From SAR202 cluster bacterium Io17-Chloro-G4 (GTDB lineage Bacteria > Chloroflexota > Dehalococcoidia > Lucifugimonadales > UBA3495), in the NCBI GenBank assembly GCA_002816455.1, contig MUCR01000068.1, forward strand, positions 1 through 32,297: 32,297 bases of DNA, in the 5' to 3' direction. The translations under genes and the position numbers were made by a program. Below are positions 13,704 through 22,748 of the stretch, in pieces (positions within the stretch are counted from its first letter, which is position 1; each line of letters starts with the position of its first letter). The notes under the pieces are model-generated. The model saw only the letters and a program-made list of their open reading frames with translations, was not told the DNA's origin and did no database searches.

Positions 13704-15023
13704 CTAACCCAAGTCTTCCATCACCATGCGGGCCACCTGCCGCCCCATGCGCACCGAGTAGTTGGTACCGCGGTCCTCTGGATAGATCTGAGTAGTATTG
13801 GCCAGGTATAGATTCTTAAAGGGAGTCCGGTGGTCGGGTATATTTTCGCCGTAGTTGACGCCCACAATCGGCTGAGCGCCGTCTATTTTGTGGTGGTGGT
13901 ACTCCAATACCCAGGAGCGCTCAAAATCCGGGTTGATCCTCTGCAGGTGGGGCAAGAATTCTTCCAACAGTTCCTCAGGAGTCATTTGGTACAGGGCGCT
14001 ATCCCGGTCCGGGTAATTACTGATGTATAGGATGTGGTTCCCGCCGTACAATTCCTTGTTTATCAAGTTGGTGTGCTCGATAAGGGCGACGAAAGGGAGG
14101 TCGGTGTCGGCAATGGTCATCCAATATTTGTCGGTGAACTGCCGCTCCAGCACCAGGATCATAATTACCGCAGATAAGTAGTTAATGCCCTCCAATTTTT
14201 TCAGGTAATCGCTGGGAAGCGGCGGCACCAAACGGGTGAAGACGTAAGACGGTGTGGTGGCGATGACGGCATCATAGCTTAATATCTCGGCGTCCTGTCC
14301 CGGCAGCGCCACCTCCAATCCGGTCGCCACTCCTTCTTCGACCACCACCCGGTTGACGTCGCTGGAAATATGAACTTGGCCACCTTGGTCGGCGACCCGC
14401 TGACCCAAGACGTCGAACACCTCGCCGAAACTGCCCATGGGATAACCCAATCGCTCTTTCTGGAGTCCTTTGCCCCGAGACGCCACCCGTAAGTAGACCT
14501 TGCCCCAAATCCAAGTCATGCTGATTTGGTCGAAGTGCTCGCCGAACTTGCCCCGGAGCAACGGCTCCCATAGGACTTCATAGGCGCGCTTGCCCATATG
14601 CTGGCTCAGCCATTCTTGAGCGGTTAAGTTCTCAAATTTCCGCCAGTTCTTTGTTTTTTGCAGGACGAAGGTCCAAAAACCAACTCTCAGCCGGTTGACC
14701 ATTGATAGGGGCGTGAAGCGCAGCAGGTCCATGGGCGTGGCGAAGTCCCAAATCTTACCCCCGTGGTACAGGCCTACTTTCGATTCCAGCCAGGCCAGCT
14801 TTTCTCCCAAGCCTAATTCGTCTATCAGATCGGCAATGGCGGTGTCGCTAACAAAAAGGTGGTGGTAGCCCCGTTCCAACTGGCCGCCGCCAACCAAGAA
14901 AGTTGACGCTTGGCCGCCCAGAAATGGCGCTCGCTCGAACACTTGGGCGTAATGGCCCGCCTTGGTCAGTTCATAGGCGGCAGCCAGACCCGCAGCCCCA
15001 CCGCCAATAATTCCAACCCTCAT
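13704..15023 (-). CDS. FAD-dependent amine oxidase/phytoene desaturase-like oxidoreductase
   Basis: 439 residues. The N-terminal Rossmann fingerprint GIIGGGAAGLAAAYEL (4-19) binds the FAD ADP moiety. Within the next ~40 residues come the flavin-binding GGQAST and the GYHHLF segment typical of a HemY/phytoene-desaturase-like group often found with polysaccharide genes. The C-terminus has the second FAD motif (LYLANTTQIYPEDRGTNYS). It is not a UDP-galactopyranose mutase by any motif I can see. The start codon overlaps the stop of the flippase-like gene by 4 bases, so the two are translationally coupled. A role in modifying a membrane-lipid-linked sugar or isoprenoid is inferred from context only. 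Confidence 0.85.
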   Translation of the reverse strand: MRVGIIGGGAAGLAAAYELTKAGHYAQVFERAPFLGGQASTFLVGGGQLERGYHHLFVSDTAIADLIDELGLGEKLAWLESKVGLYHGGKIWDFATPMDLLRFTPLSMVNRLRVGFWTFVLQKTKNWRKFENLTAQEWLSQHMGKRAYEVLWEPLLRGKFGEHFDQISMTWIWGKVYLRVASRGKGLQKERLGYPMGSFGEVFDVLGQRVADQGGQVHISSDVNRVVVEEGVATGLEVALPGQDAEILSYDAVIATTPSYVFTRLVPPLPSDYLKKLEGINYLSAVIMILVLERQFTDKYWMTIADTDLPFVALIEHTNLINKELYGGNHILYISNYPDRDSALYQMTPEELLEEFLPHLQRINPDFERSWVLEYHHHKIDGAQPIVGVNYGENIPDHRTPFKNLYLANTTQIYPEDRGTNYSVRMGRQVARMVMEDLG

Positions 15024-16192
15024 GGATGGCTCTCTGGGTTAGGACCTGCCGATCGTGGGGCAAGTGATCCGCCGCCTTCCGTAGCCAAAACTCCGCCGGC
15101 TAAAGGGTCCGGGGAGGGACTACCGGTCAGGCCCCTAAGTGAAAGGTTTTGCTTCCAGAGTAGCGCCAGCCCCGCCAAGTTGACCGGCAGCCACAAGGCC
15201 ACCAAATGGAGAAAACCCGCATAGGCTCCGGCCAAGGAGCCGCCGATGCCCAAGGCGATCAACGTTTGCTGAGCCACCACCTCAAAGGGACCGATGCCGC
15301 CGATGGAGCTGGGCAGCGAGGTGGCCAAGTTGGAAGTGGCGGTGACCAGCATCACCACGAGGATCAAGGTCCCTACCGATCCGAAATGGTCGTCAATGCC
15401 GAAAGCGTAGCTAATCAGAAAGTACATGGTGCCTTCGAAGGCCCAAACCGGCATGGATAGCAAGAACAAGGCTAGGTGCTTGCGCGGCGAACTGAGAACC
15501 CTCAGACCATCTACAAATGTGTAGGCCAGTTCACGGATTTTGGGCCGGAACCTGGCGGGCACAAAGTCCAGCATCCGGTCGAAAAACACCATGAATTTGG
15601 GGATGGTCGCTAACGCTGTGAGAAAGGCGAGGGCGCCCACGAATAAAGAAACTACGAGCACCGCTAAGATTATCCAAGTGGTGCGTGCGGTCCCGCCGGT
15701 GCTGTCGAACTCCCCCAACAGCAAAAGCGCCGGTCCCGCCACCGCAGCCCAAGCCAAGAGCGTTAACCCGTCGTAGACTCGTTCTACGGCCAATGTCCCC
15801 AAGGCGGAGCTTGCTTTGATCGGCTCTCTACGGGCCAGGTAGTAGGCGCGGACCAACTCGCCCAGGCGCGCGGGGAGCAGGTTGTTGGCCATGTATCCGA
15901 TTACCACAACGGGGTATAACCGGCTCACCTGCAGAACTTTCAAAGGACTTAACAGAAAGCGCCAACGCACGGCTCGAAAAAAAACTGCTACGAAGTAGAG
16001 AGCGATCGAAGGGATAAGATACCAGTAGTTGGCGTCCGCCAAAGCGTCGCCCACTTCCGACAGGTCCACTTGAAAAAGCAGGACCAATAAAAGAAGGAGG
16101 CTTACGCCGACACCGATTAAGAAACGCCAGCTGCGAATCTGCAAGCTACCCCAGTTTTCTGTTAATAGGGTTCGGCTAATAAAGTTCGGCAA
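15020..16192 (-). CDS. Flippase-like integral membrane protein (UPF0104/AglD2, LPG synthase TM domain family)
   Basis: 390 residues with about eight hydrophobic segments, including a first helix at ~25-42. The family motif around NNLLPARLGELVRAYY (103-118) is present, with Gly-Glu in a loop that is conserved in this family. Near the C-terminus a glycine-rich SSIGGIGPFE motif is seen. The C-terminal ~35 residues are polar and Pro/Gly-rich, probably cytoplasmic. Family members flip or transfer lipid-linked groups; the substrate here is unknown. The TTG start has no clear SD and a start some codons later is possible. It forms an operon with the FAD oxidoreductase (4-base overlap). Confidence 0.86.
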   Translation of the reverse strand: MPNFISRTLLTENWGSLQIRSWRFLIGVGVSLLLLLVLLFQVDLSEVGDALADANYWYLIPSIALYFVAVFFRAVRWRFLLSPLKVLQVSRLYPVVVIGYMANNLLPARLGELVRAYYLARREPIKASSALGTLAVERVYDGLTLLAWAAVAGPALLLLGEFDSTGGTARTTWIILAVLVVSLFVGALAFLTALATIPKFMVFFDRMLDFVPARFRPKIRELAYTFVDGLRVLSSPRKHLALFLLSMPVWAFEGTMYFLISYAFGIDDHFGSVGTLILVVMLVTATSNLATSLPSSIGGIGPFEVVAQQTLIALGIGGSLAGAYAGFLHLVALWLPVNLAGLALLWKQNLSLRGLTGSPSPDPLAGGVLATEGGGSLAPRSAGPNPESHP

Positions 16193-16281
16193 TCATGTTC
16201 TGGATTTCGGACCGGCCAACACTTCCTGCAATTATTTTATGCTCCAGTCCCAGATTGCCCAGCCTCCCAAGCCTAAATTTT

Positions 16282-16311
16282 AGTATACGGGAGGAAAATG
16301 TTGGGCTACAA
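16282..16311 (-). promoter_or_regulatory. Possible promoter for the flippase-FAD oxidoreductase pair
   Basis: On the minus strand TTGTAG (16311-16306) is followed after 18 bases by TATACT (16287-16282), about 90 bases before the flippase start. The -10 match is 5 of 6 and the -35 is imperfect. Confidence 0.35.
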
Positions 16312-16370
16312 GAGAATTTGGCACACTATAAGCAAACATAATACCCTGGCTCTGTGCCGTGGCCGCCGTA

Positions 16371-19073
16371 TCATTGCGCCGTATCAGTGTCCTGGGTCGT
16401 GAAGTAGCTGTAGTACTCGGAGTTGTACCAGTCGCCGCTGAGATTACGAAACAGCAGGTAGTCTAGCGTGTCGAACCAAGACTCTTTACTGTTGACCACG
16501 GACTTGAAATACCTGAAGTCCTTGGTTAGCTGAGTTTTGCTTGGCAGGCCTTTCCTGCCCCATAGAGACCCTTCGTCTTGCCGGTTTTCTCCCGGCCTGC
16601 GGTAGGCTTCCTCGTAGAACCACAGCAGGTTCCGCAGCGGACCTTCCTGCTGAAACCCGGCCAATGCCTCCCCGTCCCGGCCGCTGTGGGCTGCGCTAAG
16701 CAAAAATGCTTGCTTGCCCGCCTCACTGTCGGGAGGTTTACAACCGTCGTTCCAACCGTCGTCTCCTTCTTCTTTGAAGCAACTGAAATTCAACGATCCT
16801 TGTCTTTGGGCGTCCCGAGCATACCAGTTGAAGGGATACCAAAGGTCATAATCCACTGTAACCGCCGATCCTTCTGGATTTTGTACCAATACTTGATTGT
16901 CCAGGGTACTGAATGACTGGGGAACGTCCTTGCTGCCTTGGGCGTAGACCAACAATTCCTTGTTTGAATCGTCGAAGGTGTACGCGGCACGGACAGAGGC
17001 CACGACCCCAAAAGCCAGTAACAGTCCCGCTATGCTAAGGGCGACTAAAGCTCCGCCGTTTCGGGGTTTGGCCAGCCGCACCAAATAGGCTGTGGTGGCG
17101 GCCAGTAATAACGTGCTGACCAGAACCGCCCAGTGGGAGGCGGTAAACTCGCTTGCCACATCGGTGTAGATGTATAGCAGGTACGCGGCGGCGGCAATGG
17201 TCACTGGCGGTAGGGCCAGCAACACTACCTGCCCTTTGACCAATACCACACGCCACTGAATACGCTCAATGACATGACCCAGATACTTGGCAGACAGCAA
17301 AATAAAAGGCAGGGTGATGTTTACTATGAGCCAGGGCATCTTCTCGCTTGCCGAAGTGTAGGCTATCAGGGTCAATACGGCCCAGAAAGACAAGGCCAGG
17401 CCCAAGATGTCCCACTTTTTCAAGAAGTACACAGCACCGGCAATCCCAAAGGCCAAGGGCAAAATCTCGTAAATAGAGAGGCCCACGAAATAGTAGTACC
17501 AGGGCTGGTTTCCCCGGGCCACGTCTTGTTGCGCAATCCAATAACCCATGCCCTGCCAGACGCCGCTGAAGGCGCCTGCCAGGTTGGTGAACACTGTCGT
17601 GTAAACGGTGATCCAAGCAAGGTAAAAAATACCGGCCAATATTAACCAGCGGCCTCCCAGCCACAGAACGCCCAAGAACAAGGAAACGTTGAGGCCCGCC
17701 AGTAACATCCCACCGGCCACGATGAAGTTTACCGGTACCGCATTGACAGAGGCATCGACCGATATCCCATTGGGCAACACGCCGTTGACCACGGAATCGA
17801 CGTTCACGGCGCCGGTCAGGAAAAAGGCGTATACCAAGGCCAGTTGAGCCGGGATTATCAGCAGGAAAACACCTTTGGCCCATTGCGTTCGCGTAGAAAA
17901 GAGAGCGCCGACGGCGGAACCGGCCAATGCGCCAGCCAAGGCCAGGTCCAAGACTATAGCGCCACCGAAGCCCCAAGCGTCATCGATTGGCCGGAAGGCG
18001 ATTAGGCAGGCTGCAGCCACAGATAACAAGGGAACGACCAGTCCCACTGCCACTGTTTGTACTGTGACCCTCCTCCGGCGTACTAGCCCAGCAAGCCCTC
18101 CAGCCAGAGCAGCCACAGCCAGCATATGGAGCCACCACGGAGCGGACCAGATGGGGAGTAGAACCGATGGGTCCTCCCACTGGGGTGCCCCCACTAGACC
18201 GCCAGCCACGCCGTCGACGTTGGCTAGAGTTAGCCCGAGAGCGTCTTGAGCGAGGCTGACGATGGGGACCCACTGGGGCAAGGTTAAAGTGACTAGCAGC
18301 AGAAAAAATCCTGCTGGCCCGGCCATCCCGGACAACCGCTCCCGGCCCAATACCCAAGGCACAAGCTGAGGCAGCGCCAGCAGGAAGGCCATGGCGCCGA
18401 AAATCAATGTCACGATGTAGGCCGTTTCTTTGGTGCCGAACATGAATGCCAGCACCACCGCCGCTATGTACAGGTAGCGGCTCTTGCCCTCGTGCATATA
18501 CCGCCACATCAGAATGAACAGGGCAGTCGCCCAAAAGCCCATGAGAATGTCGTTTCTGCCGAAGCGGCTGAAGTAAAGCATCGCCGGAGAGACGGCCAGC
18601 ATCACTCCAGCCAAAATGGCCCCGGCGCGGCCAATGTGATCCCTCAGGAAATAGGGCAACCCCGCCAGAGCGGCGCCAAACAAGGCATAGCCTAGGCGGG
18701 CCGTAAAATCGGAGTCCCCGAATATACGAAAGATGATGGCGGTGAACTCGATCTGAAACGGGCCGTGCATCCAGGGCGAGTGGATAAAATCTTTACCGAA
18801 GATCCAAGGGAAGCCGCCACCAATGCCGTCGCTGTTCAGCAAACGCCAGGAGTAGTGGAGGTGAATGGCTTCGTCGTAATGCATTGCCCGTCCACCCAGT
18901 TCCCACAGCCGCATCCCCAAAGCAATAGTGACCAATACAAAGAAGCCCGCCCCTATCCAACTGAATCGGGGCCAACCGAACTCAGGAAGTCGAAATTTCC
19001 GGGAAAGGCTCGACAATTTAACCCCAGGCATGCGCCGCGAAATGGGATTACCCTCGGCAGGAACTTGGGTCAT
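16371..19073 (-). CDS. TIGR03663-family membrane protein (Agl23-like, GT-C fold glycosyltransferase-like)
   Basis: 900 residues with many transmembrane segments. A cytoplasmic ~40-residue N-terminus is followed by the first membrane helix. The DE motif comes next (D67-E68 in HYDEAIHLHYSW), the acidic catalytic-loop signature of GT-C/ArnT/PMT-type transferases. FGTKETAY and RFGRNDI in the second third are family-typical. The extramembrane C-terminal ~200 residues include several Trp/Tyr-rich stretches (SWFDTLDYLLF, WYNSEYYSY). The start is ATG preceded by GGAGGAGG on the minus strand. It is 24 bases downstream of the DUF2298 gene. In archaea and Chloroflexota these two families co-occur and are linked to lipid-linked sugar transfer; catalytic activity here is inferred. 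Confidence 0.93.
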   Translation of the reverse strand: MTQVPAEGNPISRRMPGVKLSSLSRKFRLPEFGWPRFSWIGAGFFVLVTIALGMRLWELGGRAMHYDEAIHLHYSWRLLNSDGIGGGFPWIFGKDFIHSPWMHGPFQIEFTAIIFRIFGDSDFTARLGYALFGAALAGLPYFLRDHIGRAGAILAGVMLAVSPAMLYFSRFGRNDILMGFWATALFILMWRYMHEGKSRYLYIAAVVLAFMFGTKETAYIVTLIFGAMAFLLALPQLVPWVLGRERLSGMAGPAGFFLLLVTLTLPQWVPIVSLAQDALGLTLANVDGVAGGLVGAPQWEDPSVLLPIWSAPWWLHMLAVAALAGGLAGLVRRRRVTVQTVAVGLVVPLLSVAAACLIAFRPIDDAWGFGGAIVLDLALAGALAGSAVGALFSTRTQWAKGVFLLIIPAQLALVYAFFLTGAVNVDSVVNGVLPNGISVDASVNAVPVNFIVAGGMLLAGLNVSLFLGVLWLGGRWLILAGIFYLAWITVYTTVFTNLAGAFSGVWQGMGYWIAQQDVARGNQPWYYYFVGLSIYEILPLAFGIAGAVYFLKKWDILGLALSFWAVLTLIAYTSASEKMPWLIVNITLPFILLSAKYLGHVIERIQWRVVLVKGQVVLLALPPVTIAAAAYLLYIYTDVASEFTASHWAVLVSTLLLAATTAYLVRLAKPRNGGALVALSIAGLLLAFGVVASVRAAYTFDDSNKELLVYAQGSKDVPQSFSTLDNQVLVQNPEGSAVTVDYDLWYPFNWYARDAQRQGSLNFSCFKEEGDDGWNDGCKPPDSEAGKQAFLLSAAHSGRDGEALAGFQQEGPLRNLLWFYEEAYRRPGENRQDEGSLWGRKGLPSKTQLTKDFRYFKSVVNSKESWFDTLDYLLFRNLSGDWYNSEYYSYFTTQDTDTAQ

Positions 19074-19097
19074 GGCCTCCTCCGGCTTACCTGCCGG

Positions 19098-21521
19098 CTA
19101 GTCAAGTAGCTCGTAGATAATTACGCCGTTTTGCTCAAATGCGGTTCTCAGCAAGCCGCCGAAATCCGCCAGATTTCCTCCGCCGTAATCGTTGCGCTCC
19201 CGGCGGCCTAAATAAACGTAACGCACCTGATACCGCTCCAGCAATGAGCGGACCTCTTCCGGGTCGCCGCTCTGGTAGATTTGCGCCACGTCCTCTTCTC
19301 TGCCGCTGAAAATTGCGCTGGTACCCCGCCATTGCAACTCATGGCCCTTCCAACCAAGCAGCGTGGGCAGGCCCGTGCTGGCTGAAACTCTGCCGTAATC
19401 AGAGTAATCGCCGCCCACCGCTTCGACGATGCGCCCAAAATCAGCGTCGTCTCGCAGCCACTTTATGGCGGCGTATTCTCCGGGGTCTTGGGACTCAACG
19501 AAAGCAAGTCCATTAAGAGTATTGTCTTTCAAGGTGTGACGCTGGTTCAAAATCCCAGTGCGGTCCAGCACTGCGCCCACAGAGTAGTAGCCTGAGGCCA
19601 CCACCAACGCCACTACGCCAATGGCCCAAACCCAGTTACCCAGTCGAATCGCCCGGCGGCCTGCAAATAGCTGGCTTGAGAATCGGCGACGTTGGCCTGA
19701 TTCGATATCAATCGGCCCAGTTTTTCTACTGCGGGACTGCCAATAATAAAGAGCGTAGGCCCCGGCAAGGCCCAAAAGCAGCCAGGATTGGTAGTATACC
19801 TTGAACACCGTGTTCATGCGCCGAAATGCACCACCGAAGCTATCGTTTACGTAGAAAAGCTCCGCTCCCACAAGCAAATAAAAGGCAACAGCTACCAACA
19901 ATAGAGGAAAAGCCGCCCCCACTTCCTCTCCTTGGCGCAAACGCAGGGCTGCGCTCATGGCGGCCACGGCCACTATGGCCAGACCCGGCAACACCCATAG
20001 AGCCCGTCCTCCCACATCGACGATAGCTGCGCCCACGCCGTCGTCGGCCCAAGTCAGGAACAATACAATTACTGCCCATATCACCAACGGCGCCAGGGTA
20101 ATGGCCAAAACCAACCCAGCTAAAACACCGTCCGCCCTGGTCGGCCGCCCTAAGGTTGGAAGTTGCCGCAGGACGAAGGAGAGGGCCAGCAGGGCGAAGA
20201 AACCCATGGCCAAAAAGAACAAGAATGGCCGAGTGCTGACGTCACGCAAGGGCAGAATGCCCAGTGCGTTTCCGTCAAATGTTAAGTAGAAAGGTAAAAA
20301 CATTACCACGCCAAGTGAAATGATCGGCACTAGGACCGCTATGCCGTTCAACGCCGCCCTCTGAATATCGCCGGTCCCACCCCCATAGTTCTTGACCAAA
20401 ACCAAGACCACGAAAATCGCCGCCATCAAGGGCAGGTCCCAGATGTTGATGAAGGCCAGAGCCCCTATAAACAAGGCTATGGCGAGGCCTTCCAAGGGAT
20501 GGCCCAGTAACCAGGCAGGTCCAAGTGTTCCTTGGTACCTAAATAAATTGAGACCAACAGACAGGCCAAGCACCACGAAAGGCAGGCTCATTACATGAGG
20601 ATGTAGGTCTCCCAGCAGAAAGCTAAAGGCCGGAAACTCGGTGATGGTGTAGTCCAAGCTTTGGCCGTCCGCCAGCGTATCGATAACCCTAGTGCCCCGC
20701 CACCACCACAGGTAATCGTCGGGTAGCAATCCGGAACCGGAAGCGCCGGCCACCAGCCCTTTAATCCCTACCCAGTTCCAGAAGCCGTCCCCGCCCAAGC
20801 CCCGCGCATTAATAAATTCCAGCGCTCCTTCCAAGTTGCCAATCAGCATGATCATGGCTGGAGCGGCCAGACCGAACCCAATCGCTGCTTTTAGTCCGCC
20901 GCCGGAAAGCCGCACAAGGTTATACATCAAGCCGAACGACCCAATTGCCAGCAGCGCCGGCACCAAAGAAATGGCCAAGTTGTAGCTAACGTTAGATGGG
21001 ATTGCCGTGAGCTTGGCCAAGAAGGCCATCATAAAATGGCCGAAGTAGTAGTAGCTGATGGAATGGCCAGCCAGCCAGGGGTCTTCGGGAGGGAAGAAGC
21101 GGCTCTGGAGGACTGCGTTCATAAACCCGAAGTCCATGGGCTTTTCGGTGCCGCTAATGGCTGGTGTCTCCGAGGTGATTCCCAGCCAGAGGAAAAAGAA
21201 GCCCAGGAAGAGAACCTCGGCCACGACCAAGGTGCGCCACTCTTCTTTGATGAAAGCCAAGATCCGGTAAGCCATGGCCCGAAACACGAAGCCGCCTGCC
21301 ACCGCCGCCAGAACTAGAATCACAATCACCGTAATACGGGTGTTCGGAGCTATGTGAGTCAGGCCAGCCAGCCACAAAAAGTAGGAAAAGAGCACCAAGG
21401 CCAAGGGCTTGGCCAGGGTTAGCCCGCGGTCCGGCAGCCTACTGAACAGAATAAAGCAGAAGGGGAGGGCAAGTAGACCCAAAACTTCGATTGCCAGCAG
21501 CCAAGTTAAGGCGTCTACCAT
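19098..21521 (-). CDS. DUF2298 (Chlor_Arch_YYY) integral membrane protein
   Basis: 807 residues, polytopic. The signature runs from GTEKPMDFGFMNA (124-136) through FFPPEDPWLAG to the Y-Y-Y run in SYYYFGH (156-162), which gives the family its YYY name. The loop between the first and second thirds carries the proposed catalytic acidic residues by analogy with GT-C transferases. A large hydrophilic C-terminal domain (~640-807) ends in an inhibitor-free YVYLGRRERNDYGGG region typical of the family. There is no clear SD before the ATG. It is co-directional with ftsY upstream and TIGR03663 downstream. Function within envelope glycosylation is family-based inference. Confidence 0.94.
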   Translation of the reverse strand: MVDALTWLLAIEVLGLLALPFCFILFSRLPDRGLTLAKPLALVLFSYFLWLAGLTHIAPNTRITVIVILVLAAVAGGFVFRAMAYRILAFIKEEWRTLVVAEVLFLGFFFLWLGITSETPAISGTEKPMDFGFMNAVLQSRFFPPEDPWLAGHSISYYYFGHFMMAFLAKLTAIPSNVSYNLAISLVPALLAIGSFGLMYNLVRLSGGGLKAAIGFGLAAPAMIMLIGNLEGALEFINARGLGGDGFWNWVGIKGLVAGASGSGLLPDDYLWWWRGTRVIDTLADGQSLDYTITEFPAFSFLLGDLHPHVMSLPFVVLGLSVGLNLFRYQGTLGPAWLLGHPLEGLAIALFIGALAFINIWDLPLMAAIFVVLVLVKNYGGGTGDIQRAALNGIAVLVPIISLGVVMFLPFYLTFDGNALGILPLRDVSTRPFLFFLAMGFFALLALSFVLRQLPTLGRPTRADGVLAGLVLAITLAPLVIWAVIVLFLTWADDGVGAAIVDVGGRALWVLPGLAIVAVAAMSAALRLRQGEEVGAAFPLLLVAVAFYLLVGAELFYVNDSFGGAFRRMNTVFKVYYQSWLLLGLAGAYALYYWQSRSRKTGPIDIESGQRRRFSSQLFAGRRAIRLGNWVWAIGVVALVVASGYYSVGAVLDRTGILNQRHTLKDNTLNGLAFVESQDPGEYAAIKWLRDDADFGRIVEAVGGDYSDYGRVSASTGLPTLLGWKGHELQWRGTSAIFSGREEDVAQIYQSGDPEEVRSLLERYQVRYVYLGRRERNDYGGGNLADFGGLLRTAFEQNGVIIYELLD

Positions 21522-21634
21522 TCTAATTGGTCTGGCCGGGAGTTACGGGACGCAAGTTGTTCAGGACGTGGCCGGGAATGGAAATTACAAGCAGAGCGAC
21601 CGCTCCAAGCTGCGCCGGGGCTAGGGCAGGTGGA

Positions 21635-22597
21635 TCAGGAGACTGGAGCGAGAAGAGAGTCGACAAACTGTCTGGAATCGAATGGGGCCAAGTCTTCCAG
21701 GCTCTCGCCGGTGCCGATAAAAAGAATCGGCACTTGTAGTTCCTGTTTGATAGCAAGGGCAATTCCCCCGCGGGCCGTACCGTCAAGCTTGGCCAAGAAA
21801 ATTCCGGTGCAGTCCACCGCTTCCTTGAATGATTTAGCCTGGGCCATGCCGTTTAGACCGGTGGTGGCGTCCAGAGTCAGTATTACTTGGTGAGGGGCCG
21901 AAGTTTCCAGGCGGTTTAAAACCCGGTGAATTTTCCGGAGTTCTTCCATCAGGTTGGATTTCGTGTGCAGCCTACCAGCGGTGTCGATTATCAGCACATC
22001 GGCGCCCCGGGCTTTTCCCGCTTGGTAAGCATCGTAGGCGACCGCTCCCGGATCTGCGCCGCTTTGGTGACTAATTACATCTACGCCGATGCGCTCTCCC
22101 AGGATTTCCAATTGCTCGGCGGCTGCGGCCCGAAATGTGTCGGCGGCGCCCAGCAACACTTTTAGACCGTTCTGTTGCAGGTGGTAGGCCAATTTGGCGA
22201 TGCTAGTTGTCTTGCCGACCCCGTTTACTCCTACCATCAGAATTACGTAGGGTGATGGCCGGTCCTCGTCGCCAATCCAGTCCTGGCCGCTGGCGCCTGA
22301 GTCATCTTCCAGGTCGCGGATTAGCGATTCCTTCAGGCTTTCAAACAAAGATTCGGGATTGTATATTTTTTGCTGGCTGGACTGGTACTTCAACTCCTCG
22401 ACGATTTTCAGGGAAGTATCCACGCCCACGTCAGAGGAAATTAAGATCTCCTCTAGCTCCTCCCAGAGGGCATCATCCAGGTTTGAAGAGCGGAGCAGAC
22501 CCATGATTCGTCCAAACCACCGCTCGCGGCTGGGCTTGACAGCTTCTTCCGTTTGCTTGCGGTCTGCTTCCCGGTTACTCTTGAAAAATTTTAGCAT
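21635..22597 (-). CDS. ftsY: Signal recognition particle receptor FtsY
   Basis: 320-residue SRP-receptor GTPase that docks ribosome-nascent chain-SRP complexes at the membrane. After an acidic/basic N-terminus comes the N domain (~30-95). The NG domain has P-loop GVNGVGKT (123-130), DTFRAAAAEQL, DTAGRLH and LAKLDGTARGG. The short N-terminal region is normal outside Proteobacteria. It lies between the DUF2298 gene and the TIR-helix gene on the same strand, with 151 bases to the latter. rnc lies one gene further upstream, the usual rnc/ftsY neighbourhood, here without smc. Confidence 0.97.
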   Translation of the reverse strand: MLKFFKSNREADRKQTEEAVKPSRERWFGRIMGLLRSSNLDDALWEELEEILISSDVGVDTSLKIVEELKYQSSQQKIYNPESLFESLKESLIRDLEDDSGASGQDWIGDEDRPSPYVILMVGVNGVGKTTSIAKLAYHLQQNGLKVLLGAADTFRAAAAEQLEILGERIGVDVISHQSGADPGAVAYDAYQAGKARGADVLIIDTAGRLHTKSNLMEELRKIHRVLNRLETSAPHQVILTLDATTGLNGMAQAKSFKEAVDCTGIFLAKLDGTARGGIALAIKQELQVPILFIGTGESLEDLAPFDSRQFVDSLLAPVS

Positions 22598-22748
22598 TAA
22601 GCAATTTTCCAGGATTAGCGCTGGATTAATTTGATGCTGTTTGACTCAGGAGGCGCCTACAACATCGTGTTATACGAGCGTTTAGGCGGGGAGCACCGGC
22701 AGCGGGAGACGGTCTAGCCCAACGGTCCAGAACAAGCAACCGGTTTAC

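Noticed and set aside
21523-21786. Minus-strand ORF overlapping the end of ftsY
   Set aside because: Different frame of ftsY with low-complexity composition; no SD or homology I can recognise.
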